DNA of 64,000 nucleotides from Terrimonas sp. (GTDB lineage Bacteria > Bacteroidota > Bacteroidia > Chitinophagales > Chitinophagaceae), in contig WGMO01000001.1 in NCBI GenBank assembly GCA_016125075.1, positions 1-64,000 on the forward strand, in the 5' to 3' direction. Shown piece after piece: positions 45,930-55,199 of the stretch. The position numbers and the translations under genes are program-made. The notes under the pieces are model-generated. The model was not told the DNA's origin, did not search any database, and saw only the letters and a list, made by a program, of their open reading frames with translations. How positions within the stretch are numbered: the stretch's first letter is position 1; every line of letters starts with the position of its first letter.

Positions 45930-47189
45930 ATGAATATGCTTGAAAAAGATCAGCGTTATATATGGCACCCCTATACCCAACATAAAACAGTAAAAGAATT
46001 ATTACCCATTGCCAGGGCAAAAGGGCTTTACCTTTTCGACGAGCATGGGAATAAGTATATGGATGTCATCAGCAGTTGGTGGACCAATATCCATGGCCAT
46101 TCCCATCCTTTTATTGCTGAAAGCATTTATCAACAGGCTTTAACCTTAGAACATGTCATATTCGCGGGTTGTACGCACCAGCCGGCTGTTTCTCTGGCCG
46201 AACAGTTGATGCCCCTGCTGCCCGGGAATATGCAGAAATTGTTTTATTCGGATAACGGATCTACTGCCATTGAAGTGGGATTAAAGATGGCCATCCAATA
46301 CTGGAAAAACAAAGGGGAACTTAAGCGGAATAAAATCCTGGCTTTACACCAGTCTTACCATGGAGACACGTTTGGCGCCATGAGTGTGAGTGAACGCGGC
46401 GTCTTTACATGGGCCTTTGAAAATCATCTTTTTGATGTTATTTTCCTTGACACTCCCAAAGAAAACGAAACCTGGAATGTAGCCGGCATCCCCTGGGATG
46501 AGGTGGCATGCTGCATTTATGAACCCCTTGTTCAGGGTGCAGGTGGTATGAAAATGTATGATGCCCTTCACCTCGATGATTTAATTGCTTCCTGCAAAAA
46601 GAATGAGATTCTCTGTATTGCAGACGAGGTCATGACAGGTTTTGGCAGGACCGGGAAATTATTTGCCAGTGATCATGTACCGTCAAAACCTGATATCATT
46701 TGTCTTTCCAAAGGATTAACGGGTGGTTCACTCCCATTGGCGATTACGGCCTGTTCAGAAAAGATCTACAATGCCTTCTTCAGCCAGGACCTGCACCTCA
46801 CTTTCTTTCATGGACATTCTTTTACCGCTAATCCGCTGGGTTGTGCAGCGGCCCTGGCCAGTCTTGCCCTTTTACAAAAAGAGGAATGCCTGCAATCAAT
46901 TCAGGATATCACAGCCGGTAACCGGAAATTTGTGGAAGTATTAAAAGAGAAAAAGAATATCATCAACCCCCGAAGTACCGGAACCATCCTGGCATTTGAG
47001 TTGCACAGCAATGATAATATGTACCTGAGCAAGGTGCGGGAAGAAACGATGAAACTGGCGTTGTCCAATGGCATTTTCCTGAGGCCATTGGGCAATACCG
47101 TGTATATCATGCCCCCTTATTGTATCACGGCTGAGGAATGCAATACCGTGTATTCCTTCCTGGAAAAAATTGCGGTTAAAGACCTCTAA
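45930..47189 (+). CDS. bioA: Adenosylmethionine-8-amino-7-oxononanoate aminotransferase (BioA)
   Basis: A 419-residue class III PLP aminotransferase of biotin synthesis: it converts KAPA to DAPA with S-adenosylmethionine as amino donor. The IWHPYTQHKT N-terminus, SSWWTNIHGHSHPF and the lysine Lys261 in CLSKGLTGG are BioA features. It starts nine bases after queG, and no other bio gene is next to it. Confidence 0.95.
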   Translation: MNMLEKDQRYIWHPYTQHKTVKELLPIARAKGLYLFDEHGNKYMDVISSWWTNIHGHSHPFIAESIYQQALTLEHVIFAGCTHQPAVSLAEQLMPLLPGNMQKLFYSDNGSTAIEVGLKMAIQYWKNKGELKRNKILALHQSYHGDTFGAMSVSERGVFTWAFENHLFDVIFLDTPKENETWNVAGIPWDEVACCIYEPLVQGAGGMKMYDALHLDDLIASCKKNEILCIADEVMTGFGRTGKLFASDHVPSKPDIICLSKGLTGGSLPLAITACSEKIYNAFFSQDLHLTFFHGHSFTANPLGCAAALASLALLQKEECLQSIQDITAGNRKFVEVLKEKKNIINPRSTGTILAFELHSNDNMYLSKVREETMKLALSNGIFLRPLGNTVYIMPPYCITAEECNTVYSFLEKIAVKDL

Positions 47190-47222
47190 AAATAAAGGAA
47201 CCGCAATAACGGTTCCTTTATC
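47190..47222. terminator. Bidirectional terminator between bioA and the DUF2911 gene
   Basis: Perfect 10-base stem AAAGGAACCG and CGGTTCCTTT with a CAATAA loop. On the reverse strand it is followed by a T-rich run (TTTATTTTT), on the forward strand by ATCATCATTT. Confidence 0.75.
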
Positions 47223-47244
47223 ATCATTTATTTGAGGTAATGTA

Positions 47245-47751
47245 TCAGTTGACCATAAAAGAGACCAGGTGATCACCCCAGGCCAGTGAAACTTTCCCGG
47301 ATTTATCAATCGTAAAGGTCATCTTCTCGGAAAAATCACCTTTCCCGCCTTTCACGTTTACCCTTAATGCGTCATCCGCTTCTTTGTAATTAAAGGCGCC
47401 CCATTGTTTCCAGGTCTTGTTGAAAATGATGGTCCAGGTTCCGTCTTCACCCATCAGGGTAAATAAACCATATTTGCCGGCCGGCAGTGCCTGGCCTTCC
47501 ACTTTTACATCCTTATCCACTTCAAATACGGTTGCCTCATTAGCACCTGTACGCCAAACCTTACCGGCCATTGGTTCAAGGTCTTTTCCAATGGTTCTGC
47601 CTTTTACAGAAGGCTGGCTGTAGTTGATACTAACTGTAACACCGCTATTCAGGGTTTCTTTAACACTTGCGGGGGGACTGGCGGGTGGTTTTTGTCCGCA
47701 GGCCGTCATCATAAACAAACCGGATAATAATAAAACAGTAATTGATTTCAT
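47245..47751 (-). CDS. DUF2911 lipoprotein
   Basis: A 168-residue protein with a lipoprotein signal ending at Cys18 (MMTAC). The DUF2911 signature runs through SINYSQPSVKGRTI, KVWRTGANEATVFE, LPAGKYGLFTLMG and TIIFNKTWKQWGAFNY. Members are small beta-sandwich surface proteins common in Bacteroidota, of unknown role. It is the last gene in a leftward run with SppA, the ABC permease and the SRPBCC protein. Confidence 0.88.
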   Translation of the reverse strand: MKSITVLLLSGLFMMTACGQKPPASPPASVKETLNSGVTVSINYSQPSVKGRTIGKDLEPMAGKVWRTGANEATVFEVDKDVKVEGQALPAGKYGLFTLMGEDGTWTIIFNKTWKQWGAFNYKEADDALRVNVKGGKGDFSEKMTFTIDKSGKVSLAWGDHLVSFMVN

Positions 47752-47807
47752 ATGTTTCGTTTTTAGAATTGCATATATAAAATTAATGAATAACCGGATT
47801 ACGGTTG

Positions 47808-48323
47808 TCAGTTTAATGACGAATGGTCTTTCTCCGCAAGGGCTTTCAGGTTCTGCAAACCCTTTTCCATTTGCACTCCATACATGGATTCATAGAAGAG
47901 ACTGGAAAATTTTTCCCAGGGGTACCATTTCAGCTTAAAGTCCATATACCACTGTACGGTTAGCGAATCGGCCTGTTGAATTTCCATGAATTTCCATCCG
48001 CTGATCACTTTTCTACCACTTTGGGTTGACAAACTGGCCAGGATCTCATCTGTTTTTCGCTTGTCGATTACAATCTTTGTCCCGTTCAGCCATACGGTAT
48101 TCCCGTCTTGTTCCCAACGGGTTTGTACGGCTGTGTCCTGCATGGGTGGATACCATAACGGCCATCTCCTGATATCAGCAACCTCCTGGTAAAGGCTATC
48201 CTTTTTGGCTACCACATTGACGGCTTTTGAAATTCTTACGGAAGAAGGTATAAAAAGGGAGATGGTTGTCACGAGGACAAACAAAAGGACAAAACTGATC
48301 AGCAAAAGTTTAAGAAATTTCAT
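47808..48323 (-). CDS. Membrane-anchored SRPBCC-family protein
   Basis: 171 residues from ATG 48323; the frame is open to 48410 but this would overlap the permease gene. A single membrane segment (about 5-24) is followed by an SRPBCC (START-like) domain with ISKAVNVVAKKDSLYQEVAD at its start, VRRWPLWYPPMQD-like sequence and TVQWYMDFKLKWYPWEKF further on. Such domains have a hydrophobic pocket that binds lipids or similar molecules. The stop of the permease lies five bases before its start. Confidence 0.72.
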   Translation of the reverse strand: MKFLKLLLISFVLLFVLVTTISLFIPSSVRISKAVNVVAKKDSLYQEVADIRRWPLWYPPMQDTAVQTRWEQDGNTVWLNGTKIVIDKRKTDEILASLSTQSGRKVISGWKFMEIQQADSLTVQWYMDFKLKWYPWEKFSSLFYESMYGVQMEKGLQNLKALAEKDHSSLN

Positions 48324-48328
48324 AACCT

Positions 48329-49438
48329 TTATTCCCAGCGAAACACTTTTATAGCCAGGGCATAGATGGCTATACCCCAAAGTCCCATGATCCCGATCTG
48401 TTTCAGGCAATCCGATAAATGGGCACCTTCAAAAGCCACATTCCGCATGGCATCGTTGAGGTGCTTTAGGGGCAGGATATCCGCAATCGTCTTTAGCCAT
48501 GAGGGAAATGCGTCTGTCGTAAAAAAAGTACCGCCCAGCAGGAATTGCGGCAGGGTGATCAGGTTGGCAAAGGGAGGGATCACACTTTCATTTTTAGCCA
48601 GGCCGCTCACCACGAAGCCAAAACCCATAAATACAATCAACCCAATCAGGCTTAATATCAGCAGTTCAATAAAGGTGAGTATACCATGTACAAGGGTAAA
48701 ATCAAAGGCAAAATGACCGATCAGGAGGATCACGATCGCTGTGATCATGCCAAATAATACCCTCGCGATCCCTTCACCAAACACGATATAGGTCCGGTTA
48801 ATAGGCGTGGCAAAAAACCTTTTCAAAACAAGGGTCTGTCGAAGGTTAAAGAATATGAAAGCAACTCCAAATACGCCTGCACTCAATAAAGAAAATCCCA
48901 GCTGTCCCGGTAAGATAAAGTCAATCGTCCGGTAGATACGGCCGGGAATTTTTATGACTTCGCTATTGATACTGGCGACCGTCGGTTGTTCCAGGTTTTC
49001 CTGCCGGTCAAGGGTTTTGATCACACTTTCCAGCAGGGAACGCAGTACCTGCAGGTTTTGCTGGCTGACAGCTTCCGATGTTTTTAAAGTGACCAGGTTA
49101 GCGGGTGAAGCGGCGCCGGTATTTTTCTGAATATCAATGATAGCCGTGATCCTGCCTTTTTCCAGGTCCTCCCGGGTTTCTTCCAACGACTTATTGATCA
49201 CCGTAATACCCTGCCAGCTTTTTACGGCATAATAGAATTTACTGGTCGTATCACAACCAGGATCAAAAGCAACCCTGACGCTGATCCGGCTGCCGCCCCC
49301 CAGAAAACCGAAAACAAGAATAAAGACCAGGGGAAAAACAAAACTGAATACAACTGCAGAAGGGCTCCGGAAAATGGCTTTTAAACTGGCCCGGGTGATG
49401 GCCAGCATGGCACGTACCTGACTAAATGGTTTCTTCAT
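48329..49438 (-). CDS. ABC-2 type transporter permease without an adjacent ATPase
   Basis: A 369-residue permease of the ABC2_membrane family with an N-terminal membrane segment (SAVVFSFVFPLVFILVFGFLG), a large extracytoplasmic loop of about 130 residues, and five further membrane segments in the second half. The partner ATP-binding subunit is missing from the neighbourhood, so it must be supplied from elsewhere. It lies 41 bases after sppA and five bases before the SRPBCC gene, which makes a common transcript likely. Export of a lipid or drug-like substrate is possible. Confidence 0.82.
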   Translation of the reverse strand: MKKPFSQVRAMLAITRASLKAIFRSPSAVVFSFVFPLVFILVFGFLGGGSRISVRVAFDPGCDTTSKFYYAVKSWQGITVINKSLEETREDLEKGRITAIIDIQKNTGAASPANLVTLKTSEAVSQQNLQVLRSLLESVIKTLDRQENLEQPTVASINSEVIKIPGRIYRTIDFILPGQLGFSLLSAGVFGVAFIFFNLRQTLVLKRFFATPINRTYIVFGEGIARVLFGMITAIVILLIGHFAFDFTLVHGILTFIELLILSLIGLIVFMGFGFVVSGLAKNESVIPPFANLITLPQFLLGGTFFTTDAFPSWLKTIADILPLKHLNDAMRNVAFEGAHLSDCLKQIGIMGLWGIAIYALAIKVFRWE

Positions 49439-49479
49439 CTATAGTTCAAATGAGTTGCAAAGGTATCCGTTAATGACAT

Positions 49480-51234
49480 TTAATGAATAAAAAACTGAAA
49501 GGGCAGCCTGGCCTGAGGTTGGTTCATCATTTGCCTGACCGATATCATTTCCTTATACCATAAATAATTGTCTTTCCCGATTTCTTTTTCAATCGCCTCG
49601 TTGATATTCAGGGGTGCCGCGGCATTGAAGATCTTATCAAAAAAAGAGCGGGGTTCCGGATATTCTTTTACCCGGTAATCAGTGAGCTGGGCCAGTGTAG
49701 CGGCACTTGTAATCGCTCTCTCCAGCCCGCCAAACCGGTCGATCAATCCATGCTGCAATGCTTTCATTCCGCTCCAGACACGACCCTGTGCAATGGATTC
49801 CACCACAGCAGTATCGATATGTCTTCCGTTGGCGACCCTGGTTTTAAAGTCGGTGTAAATATTATTAATGGATGTTTGCATCATTTTCTGTTCAGCATCG
49901 GTCATCGGTCGGGTTACGGATGGATTATCGGCAAACGGGCTGGTCTTCACTCCATCGAAAGTGATCCCCAGCTTGTTTTGAAAAAAAGATCCCATATTGG
50001 GTATGATGCTGAATACCCCGATCGATCCGGTGATCGTCACCGGGCTGGCAAAAATGCTGTCAGCTGCACAGGAAATATAATACCCCCCGGATGCAGCCAC
50101 ATCCCCAAAACTTACCACGACCGGTTTTTCTTCCCGGGCCAGTGAAAGTTCCCGCCAGATGAGTTCGCTGGCCAGGGTACTGCCCCCACCCGAATTGACC
50201 CTTAATACAATCGCTTTTATATTCCGGTCCAACCGCGCTTTCCGGATCAGTTGCTGATAAGGCTCGCTACCGATATTATTTTCATTCCCTTTTCCATCCA
50301 CGATATCGCCCTCTGCATAAATGACCGCTATTTTGTCACCGGTAAATTTCTTAAAGCCCCCGGTTTTGGAATATTTATTGATCGAAACAAATTCCATTTT
50401 ATCATATTTCCCCAAACCCATTTTACCCTTCAACTGTTCTTTCATTTCGTCATCATATTTTAATCCATCCACCAGTTTGTTTTGCAGGGCATCTTCGGGT
50501 TCCTGTACCTTACCTGACTGCGCAAGCTCCCTGAGTACAACGGTATCCAGTTTCCTGGAATCTGCTACGGTTTGAAGGAAATAACCATAAAGGTCACCCA
50601 GCCAATCCATCGTTTGCAGTTTATTTGCATCGGTCATCTTATCGGTACGGAACGGCTCTGTGGCACTTTTGAATTTGCCGGCATAAAATATTTGCGGCCG
50701 GATATCGAGTTTATCCAGCGTTCCTTTGAAAAAAGCAAAATCGACTGCAAAACCTGACCATTGGAAAAAACCGCGGGGGTTCAGGTAAATTTCGTCGGCA
50801 GCCGTGGCAACGTAATAAGCTTTTTGTGTTATTATATCACCGTAAGCGATGACGAATTTTTTGCTTTCCTTAAAATCTTCCAATGCTTGCCTGATCTCTT
50901 CAGAAGCGGCAAAACCATTGGGGTTGTTATTAGCCGTTATATAGATACCGGCAATATTCTTATCATTCTTTGCCTTCCTGATAAGACGGATCACATCATA
51001 TAAACCCGGTACATCCAGTTCATCATTATCAGCAAAGCCGGAAAAGGGGCTCTCTCTTGACTGTTCCCTGTAATCCTGTCCCAGGTTCAGCACCAGGACA
51101 GACCTGGGGTTCACCGTCGGCCGGTCTTTACTGGCCAAACCACCAATAAAGGTGATGAGAAGGAAAAATGCGATCAATGAAAATACAAGTAGCGCAAGAA
51201 AAGAGGCGAAAAATATTTTAAAGAAACTCCGCAT
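49480..51234 (-). CDS. sppA: Signal peptide peptidase SppA (67K type)
   Basis: A 584-residue membrane serine protease that degrades cleaved signal peptides in the inner membrane. One N-terminal membrane segment (about 8-30) precedes two tandem S49 domains. The catalytic Lys lies in the first domain (GDIITQKAYYVATAAD) and the catalytic Ser in the second (DVAASGGYYISC), which is the normal split of the long form. SppA heads the leftward transcript. A TATTTTTG -7 element lies just upstream, back to back with folK. Confidence 0.93.
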   Translation of the reverse strand: MRSFFKIFFASFLALLVFSLIAFFLLITFIGGLASKDRPTVNPRSVLVLNLGQDYREQSRESPFSGFADNDELDVPGLYDVIRLIRKAKNDKNIAGIYITANNNPNGFAASEEIRQALEDFKESKKFVIAYGDIITQKAYYVATAADEIYLNPRGFFQWSGFAVDFAFFKGTLDKLDIRPQIFYAGKFKSATEPFRTDKMTDANKLQTMDWLGDLYGYFLQTVADSRKLDTVVLRELAQSGKVQEPEDALQNKLVDGLKYDDEMKEQLKGKMGLGKYDKMEFVSINKYSKTGGFKKFTGDKIAVIYAEGDIVDGKGNENNIGSEPYQQLIRKARLDRNIKAIVLRVNSGGGSTLASELIWRELSLAREEKPVVVSFGDVAASGGYYISCAADSIFASPVTITGSIGVFSIIPNMGSFFQNKLGITFDGVKTSPFADNPSVTRPMTDAEQKMMQTSINNIYTDFKTRVANGRHIDTAVVESIAQGRVWSGMKALQHGLIDRFGGLERAITSAATLAQLTDYRVKEYPEPRSFFDKIFNAAAPLNINEAIEKEIGKDNYLWYKEMISVRQMMNQPQARLPFQFFIH

Positions 51235-51256
51235 GTTTTTTAAAATTAGATTCCGT

Positions 51257-51264
51257 CAAAAATA
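51257..51264 (-). promoter_or_regulatory. Likely -7 element of sppA
   Basis: Reads TATTTTTG on the reverse strand, matching the consensus, 23 bases before the ATG. No clear -33 element. Confidence 0.4.
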
Positions 51265-51296
51265 AAGATATTTGATGCGTTAGCACGGATCTGTTT

Positions 51297-51779
51297 ATGA
51301 ATAAAGCATATTTACTGATAGGCGGGAATATGGGCGACCGGGAAAAAAACCTGGAGCAGGCAAGAGCACTGATTGCAGCGCAATGTGGCAGTATCCATGC
51401 CCTTTCACCTCTCTATGTTACGGCTGCCTGGGGTATGACCAGTCAGCCTGATTTCCTGAACCAGGCCCTGGAAGTCTACACCCCTTTTAATGCCAGGCAA
51501 CTGATCAGGAAAATCCTGAAAATCGAAAAACAAATGGGCCGTATGCGTACAGAAAAATATGGGCCCCGTATCATAGACGTGGATATCCTGTTATTTAACC
51601 AGGAAATGCACGACATGCATTTTTTAAAAGTCCCCCACCCCGAATTGCAGAACAGGCGTTTTGCCTTGTTACCACTTGCCGCCATAGCCCCCGGCCTGCT
51701 GCACCCGGTCCTGAACAAGACGATCGGGCAACTCCTTGTTGAATGCAGGGACGACCTGGCCGTAAAACCATTTTCCTGA
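51297..51779 (+). CDS. folK: HPPK: 2-amino-4-hydroxy-6-hydroxymethyldihydropteridine pyrophosphokinase
   Basis: A 160-residue folate-synthesis enzyme that transfers pyrophosphate from ATP to the pterin. LLIGGNMGDREKNLEQA at the N-terminus, QMGRMRTEKYGPR and IIDVDILLFNQ in the centre are diagnostic. The HPPK/SppA divergent pair with the deoxynucleoside kinase after it is a conserved arrangement in Bacteroidota as I remember it. Confidence 0.93.
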   Translation: MNKAYLLIGGNMGDREKNLEQARALIAAQCGSIHALSPLYVTAAWGMTSQPDFLNQALEVYTPFNARQLIRKILKIEKQMGRMRTEKYGPRIIDVDILLFNQEMHDMHFLKVPHPELQNRRFALLPLAAIAPGLLHPVLNKTIGQLLVECRDDLAVKPFS

Positions 51780-51877
51780 TTTTTCCACAATCCATCACCA
51801 ACCCTGCATAAAGCGGTCATTTAAGTTATTTTGCACAACACAAACACCCAGGATTAAATAGCAGTTGTTAACCTTTC

Positions 51878-52510
51878 ATGAATTATCATTTCATTACCAT
51901 TGAGGGAAATATCGGTGCGGGTAAGACCACCCTTGCTCATATGCTGAGTCGTCATTACAATGCGCGACTGGTGCTCGAAGAATTTACCGATAACCCGTTC
52001 CTGCCGAAATTTTACGAGAATCCCAAACAATTTGCTTTTCCGCTGGAGCTTTTCTTTATGGCCGAACGGTATAAACAGCTCAAGGACTTGATCCAGCAAA
52101 AAGACCTTTTTCAGCAAATCACCGTTTCTGATTACCTCTTTACGAAATGCCTTTTATTTGCCAAGGTCAATTTGCCGGAAGACGAATTTCGGCTTTACCA
52201 AAGGTTATTCGAGATCATCCACCAGCAACTGATTCAACCAGACATCCTCATCTACCTGCATGCCCCGGTACAGAAACTGCAGCAAAATATCCGGAAAAGA
52301 AACAGGGCCTATGAACTGGGCATCAACGACGAGTATCTTTTCAGCCTGCAGGAAACCTATACCCATTATATTAAACAACACAATCTCAAAACACTGTTCG
52401 TAGATGTTAGCCACGCTGATTTCTTAGGCAATGAAAAACATCTGCAAACCATTATCAACGCATTGGATCATGATTACGATGAAGGCCAGCATTACATAAA
52501 CCTTCCCTGA
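51878..52510 (+). CDS. Deoxynucleoside kinase
   Basis: A 210-residue nucleotide-salvage enzyme. The P-loop is EGNIGAGKTT at about 8-17, followed by EEFTDNPFLPKFYENP, VSDYLFTKCLLFAKVNL and the lid region NIRKRNRAYE. It phosphorylates deoxyadenosine or deoxyguanosine using ATP; the exact base preference cannot be read. It lies 98 bases after folK and five bases before the MFS gene. Confidence 0.9.
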   Translation: MNYHFITIEGNIGAGKTTLAHMLSRHYNARLVLEEFTDNPFLPKFYENPKQFAFPLELFFMAERYKQLKDLIQQKDLFQQITVSDYLFTKCLLFAKVNLPEDEFRLYQRLFEIIHQQLIQPDILIYLHAPVQKLQQNIRKRNRAYELGINDEYLFSLQETYTHYIKQHNLKTLFVDVSHADFLGNEKHLQTIINALDHDYDEGQHYINLP

Positions 52511-52515
52511 AAAAC

Positions 52516-53751
52516 GTGTTCAAAAAGAAGTTCTCCTATATCATTATCAATCGAGAGTTTACCTGGTTTATACTCTCACGCATCCTTTTTATTGCTGCGT
52601 TGCGAATGAGCCCTGTATTACTGGGCTGGGAATTATATGAAATCACCGGCAGCAAACTGGCCCTGGGTGTGCTGGGATTAAGTGAGGTGATACCGGCTAT
52701 TTCTCTGGCGCTTCCTGCCGGAGTCCGGGTTGACCGGAGCAACAAACACAAACTGATCAGCATCTGCCTGATCGCTTATTTGTGCCTGATTACCCTTTTG
52801 CTGGTCATCACCACCAATTGGTTCCGGATCTATGCGGGCAATAAAAATATTGAATGGGGCATTTATTTTCTTGTATTCTGTACCGGGGTGGTAAGGGCCT
52901 ATAGTTCCCCCGCTTTAAATGCATTTCTGGCACAACTGGTACCGCCCAGTTCCCTGGTAAAAGCAGCCAATATCAATAGCATGAGCTGGCTGTTAGCCGC
53001 CGTAGCCGGTCCTGCCCTGGCCGGACTGTTACTGGGTTATGCCAGCATTACTATCGCGTTTTCGATTTCAGGCATGTTAATTCTCTGTGCTATTTTTCTC
53101 TTCCGCATCATCCAGCCCAAACCCATCAGTTGGCAGAAAAAGAATAACCGGACCTGGGACGGGGTCAGGGAAGGTTTAAAATTTGTCTATCACCAAAAAG
53201 CCTTACTGGGTGCCATTACACTCGACATGATTGCCGTACTGTTTGGCGGAGCGGTGGCCTTATTGCCCGTATTTGCAAAAGATATCCTGCACACAGGTCC
53301 CGAAGGACTGGGTTGGCTGATGGCTGCCACATATCTTGGAAATTTCATGGCCATCGCCTGGCTGACCGCCTCCCCTTTAAAAAACAAACAGGGCCGTGTT
53401 TTTATTTCCTCCATCGGAGGGTTTGGATTGTGTATCCTGGTTTTCGCCCTATCAAAAAATTTCTGGCTGAGTTTTATAGCCTTGTTTGCCAGTGGACTAT
53501 TTGATGGGGTCAGCATCATCATCAGGGGAACAATTTTCCAGCTCTTTGTGCCGGATGAAATGCGGGGAAGGGTTTCTGCTGTCAATTCGATCTTTGTCAC
53601 CAGCAGTAATGAACTGGGTCAGTTTGAAAGCGGGGTTACGGCCTCGCTCATGGGAACCGTTCCTGCCGTAGTATTTGGCGGATCGATGACCCTTCTCATA
53701 GTAATATTCTCCTGGCTGAAAGCACCCAAGCTCAAAAATTTTGAATATTAA
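52516..53751 (+). CDS. MFS transporter (EntS/MDR-like)
   Basis: A 411-residue twelve-TM major facilitator protein. The first half has LSEVIPAISLALPAGVRVDR, the second half FVPDEMRGRVSAVNSIF, as in EntS-like exporters. It begins with GTG five bases after the kinase stop and is almost certainly co-transcribed. The substrate is unknown; EntS relatives export siderophores or drugs, but nothing here points to a siderophore system. Confidence 0.88.
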   Translation: MFKKKFSYIIINREFTWFILSRILFIAALRMSPVLLGWELYEITGSKLALGVLGLSEVIPAISLALPAGVRVDRSNKHKLISICLIAYLCLITLLLVITTNWFRIYAGNKNIEWGIYFLVFCTGVVRAYSSPALNAFLAQLVPPSSLVKAANINSMSWLLAAVAGPALAGLLLGYASITIAFSISGMLILCAIFLFRIIQPKPISWQKKNNRTWDGVREGLKFVYHQKALLGAITLDMIAVLFGGAVALLPVFAKDILHTGPEGLGWLMAATYLGNFMAIAWLTASPLKNKQGRVFISSIGGFGLCILVFALSKNFWLSFIALFASGLFDGVSIIIRGTIFQLFVPDEMRGRVSAVNSIFVTSSNELGQFESGVTASLMGTVPAVVFGGSMTLLIVIFSWLKAPKLKNFEY

Positions 53752-53760
53752 AAGGGAATC

Positions 53761-55104
53761 CTATTCCACAACGAGATGAACAGATTCACTATGCAAGCGA
53801 CTTTTTAATATTGAATCGATGAGTACCCTGTCTGCCCTGGGATATATATTATGGAAGGATGCGGAAACCGTCCATAAAGTATCAAACTTATTCTTTAAAG
53901 GGTTAAAACTGAAGGATCGGTCAAGAGACAGGTGTTGCAAGGTGGAATCGATCTTCATCAGGTCCCTGGCCAACAGAACGGAAAGGCTATCCGGGATTTT
54001 GATTTTTTTAAGTTCTGTGACCAGGCTGTCATTTTTCAGGTATAATTCTTTGATGGAAGCATTCTGCAATTCAATACCCGTACTCAACTGTTCAAACTGG
54101 CCTTTAAGGGCAGCGCGGCCATCCGAACCCTGGTAGAGTACCAGGTCACACCGCTTTAAGCCATACTGACCCATTTTATGTTTGAGCGAATCAATTTCCA
54201 TACTGTCAATGATATTTCCCATCATGACCAGTTCCAGTTTGGAATGACCGGGTTTATATATAAGGTTGCTGGAAACCACTATATGTTCCTTGTCCTGTAC
54301 CTCCCGGAGGATAAAAATTTTGGAATTTTGTTCATAGAAATATTTCTTTACGATATTATAAGTAATGTAAATACTGGGGGCGATCAATAGGAATATCAGG
54401 GCTGAAATAAACCAGGTTACCCGTCGCTTATTTTTTATTTCCAGTTTTGACACTTTGGGATAGTTCAGTAACCTTACGATAAGATAGGTGGAGACACTGA
54501 TAAATACGGAATTGATGATAAAAAGATAAAAGGAACCAGCTGCATATGTCCAGTTGCCATTGGCGATCCCATACCCCATCGTACAAAGAGGCGGCATCAA
54601 AGCTGTGGCGATCGCCACACCGGGAATCACGTTACTCCTTCGCAACACACTGGCACCAGCAATGATACCCGCCACTCCTCCAAAAAAGGCAATCAGCACA
54701 TCATAGATAGTGGGTGAAGTTCTTGCCAGTAATTCTGAACCCGCTTCTTTTACAGGGCTGATGCCAAAATAGATAGTTGATGTGATAACACTGATGATCA
54801 CCGCATTGGCAAAATTTTTTGCAGCCCTTTTGATGAGGGTGAAGTCATTGATCCCCAAACCCAACCCAAAACCCATGATCGGACCCATTAAGGGGGAAAC
54901 CAACATGGCACCAATAATGACTGCGGTTGAATTGGTATTCAATCCCAATGAGGCAATAAATACGGCCGCCACCAATACCCAGAGACTCACACCAGACATT
55001 TCAGTACCGCTGCGCAAATTCTCTATTGTTGTTTTGATATTTTCCTGGTCATTCGGCAAACGCAGTCTTTTTATCAGTTGTACCAGGAATGGAGAACGGG
55101 TCAT
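53761..55104 (-). CDS. DUF389 (TIGR00341) membrane protein
   Basis: A 447-residue protein. The N-terminal half has about six membrane segments with the family signature IGAMLVSPLMGPIMGFGLGL near residues 65-90 and LMPPLCTMGYGIA near 165. The C-terminal 220 residues are soluble with a charged, partly coiled tail. The function is unknown. It is convergent with the MFS gene, nine bases apart. Confidence 0.85.
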   Translation of the reverse strand: MTRSPFLVQLIKRLRLPNDQENIKTTIENLRSGTEMSGVSLWVLVAAVFIASLGLNTNSTAVIIGAMLVSPLMGPIMGFGLGLGINDFTLIKRAAKNFANAVIISVITSTIYFGISPVKEAGSELLARTSPTIYDVLIAFFGGVAGIIAGASVLRRSNVIPGVAIATALMPPLCTMGYGIANGNWTYAAGSFYLFIINSVFISVSTYLIVRLLNYPKVSKLEIKNKRRVTWFISALIFLLIAPSIYITYNIVKKYFYEQNSKIFILREVQDKEHIVVSSNLIYKPGHSKLELVMMGNIIDSMEIDSLKHKMGQYGLKRCDLVLYQGSDGRAALKGQFEQLSTGIELQNASIKELYLKNDSLVTELKKIKIPDSLSVLLARDLMKIDSTLQHLSLDRSFSFNPLKNKFDTLWTVSASFHNIYPRADRVLIDSILKSRLHSESVHLVVE

Positions 55105-55199
55105 GGGCTTGATTTTGCAATAAAACTACAAACACCCAACCATATTACCTTCTATACGTTAATCAAATAAACGTTTTAAATTACAGGAAATTTGAAATT

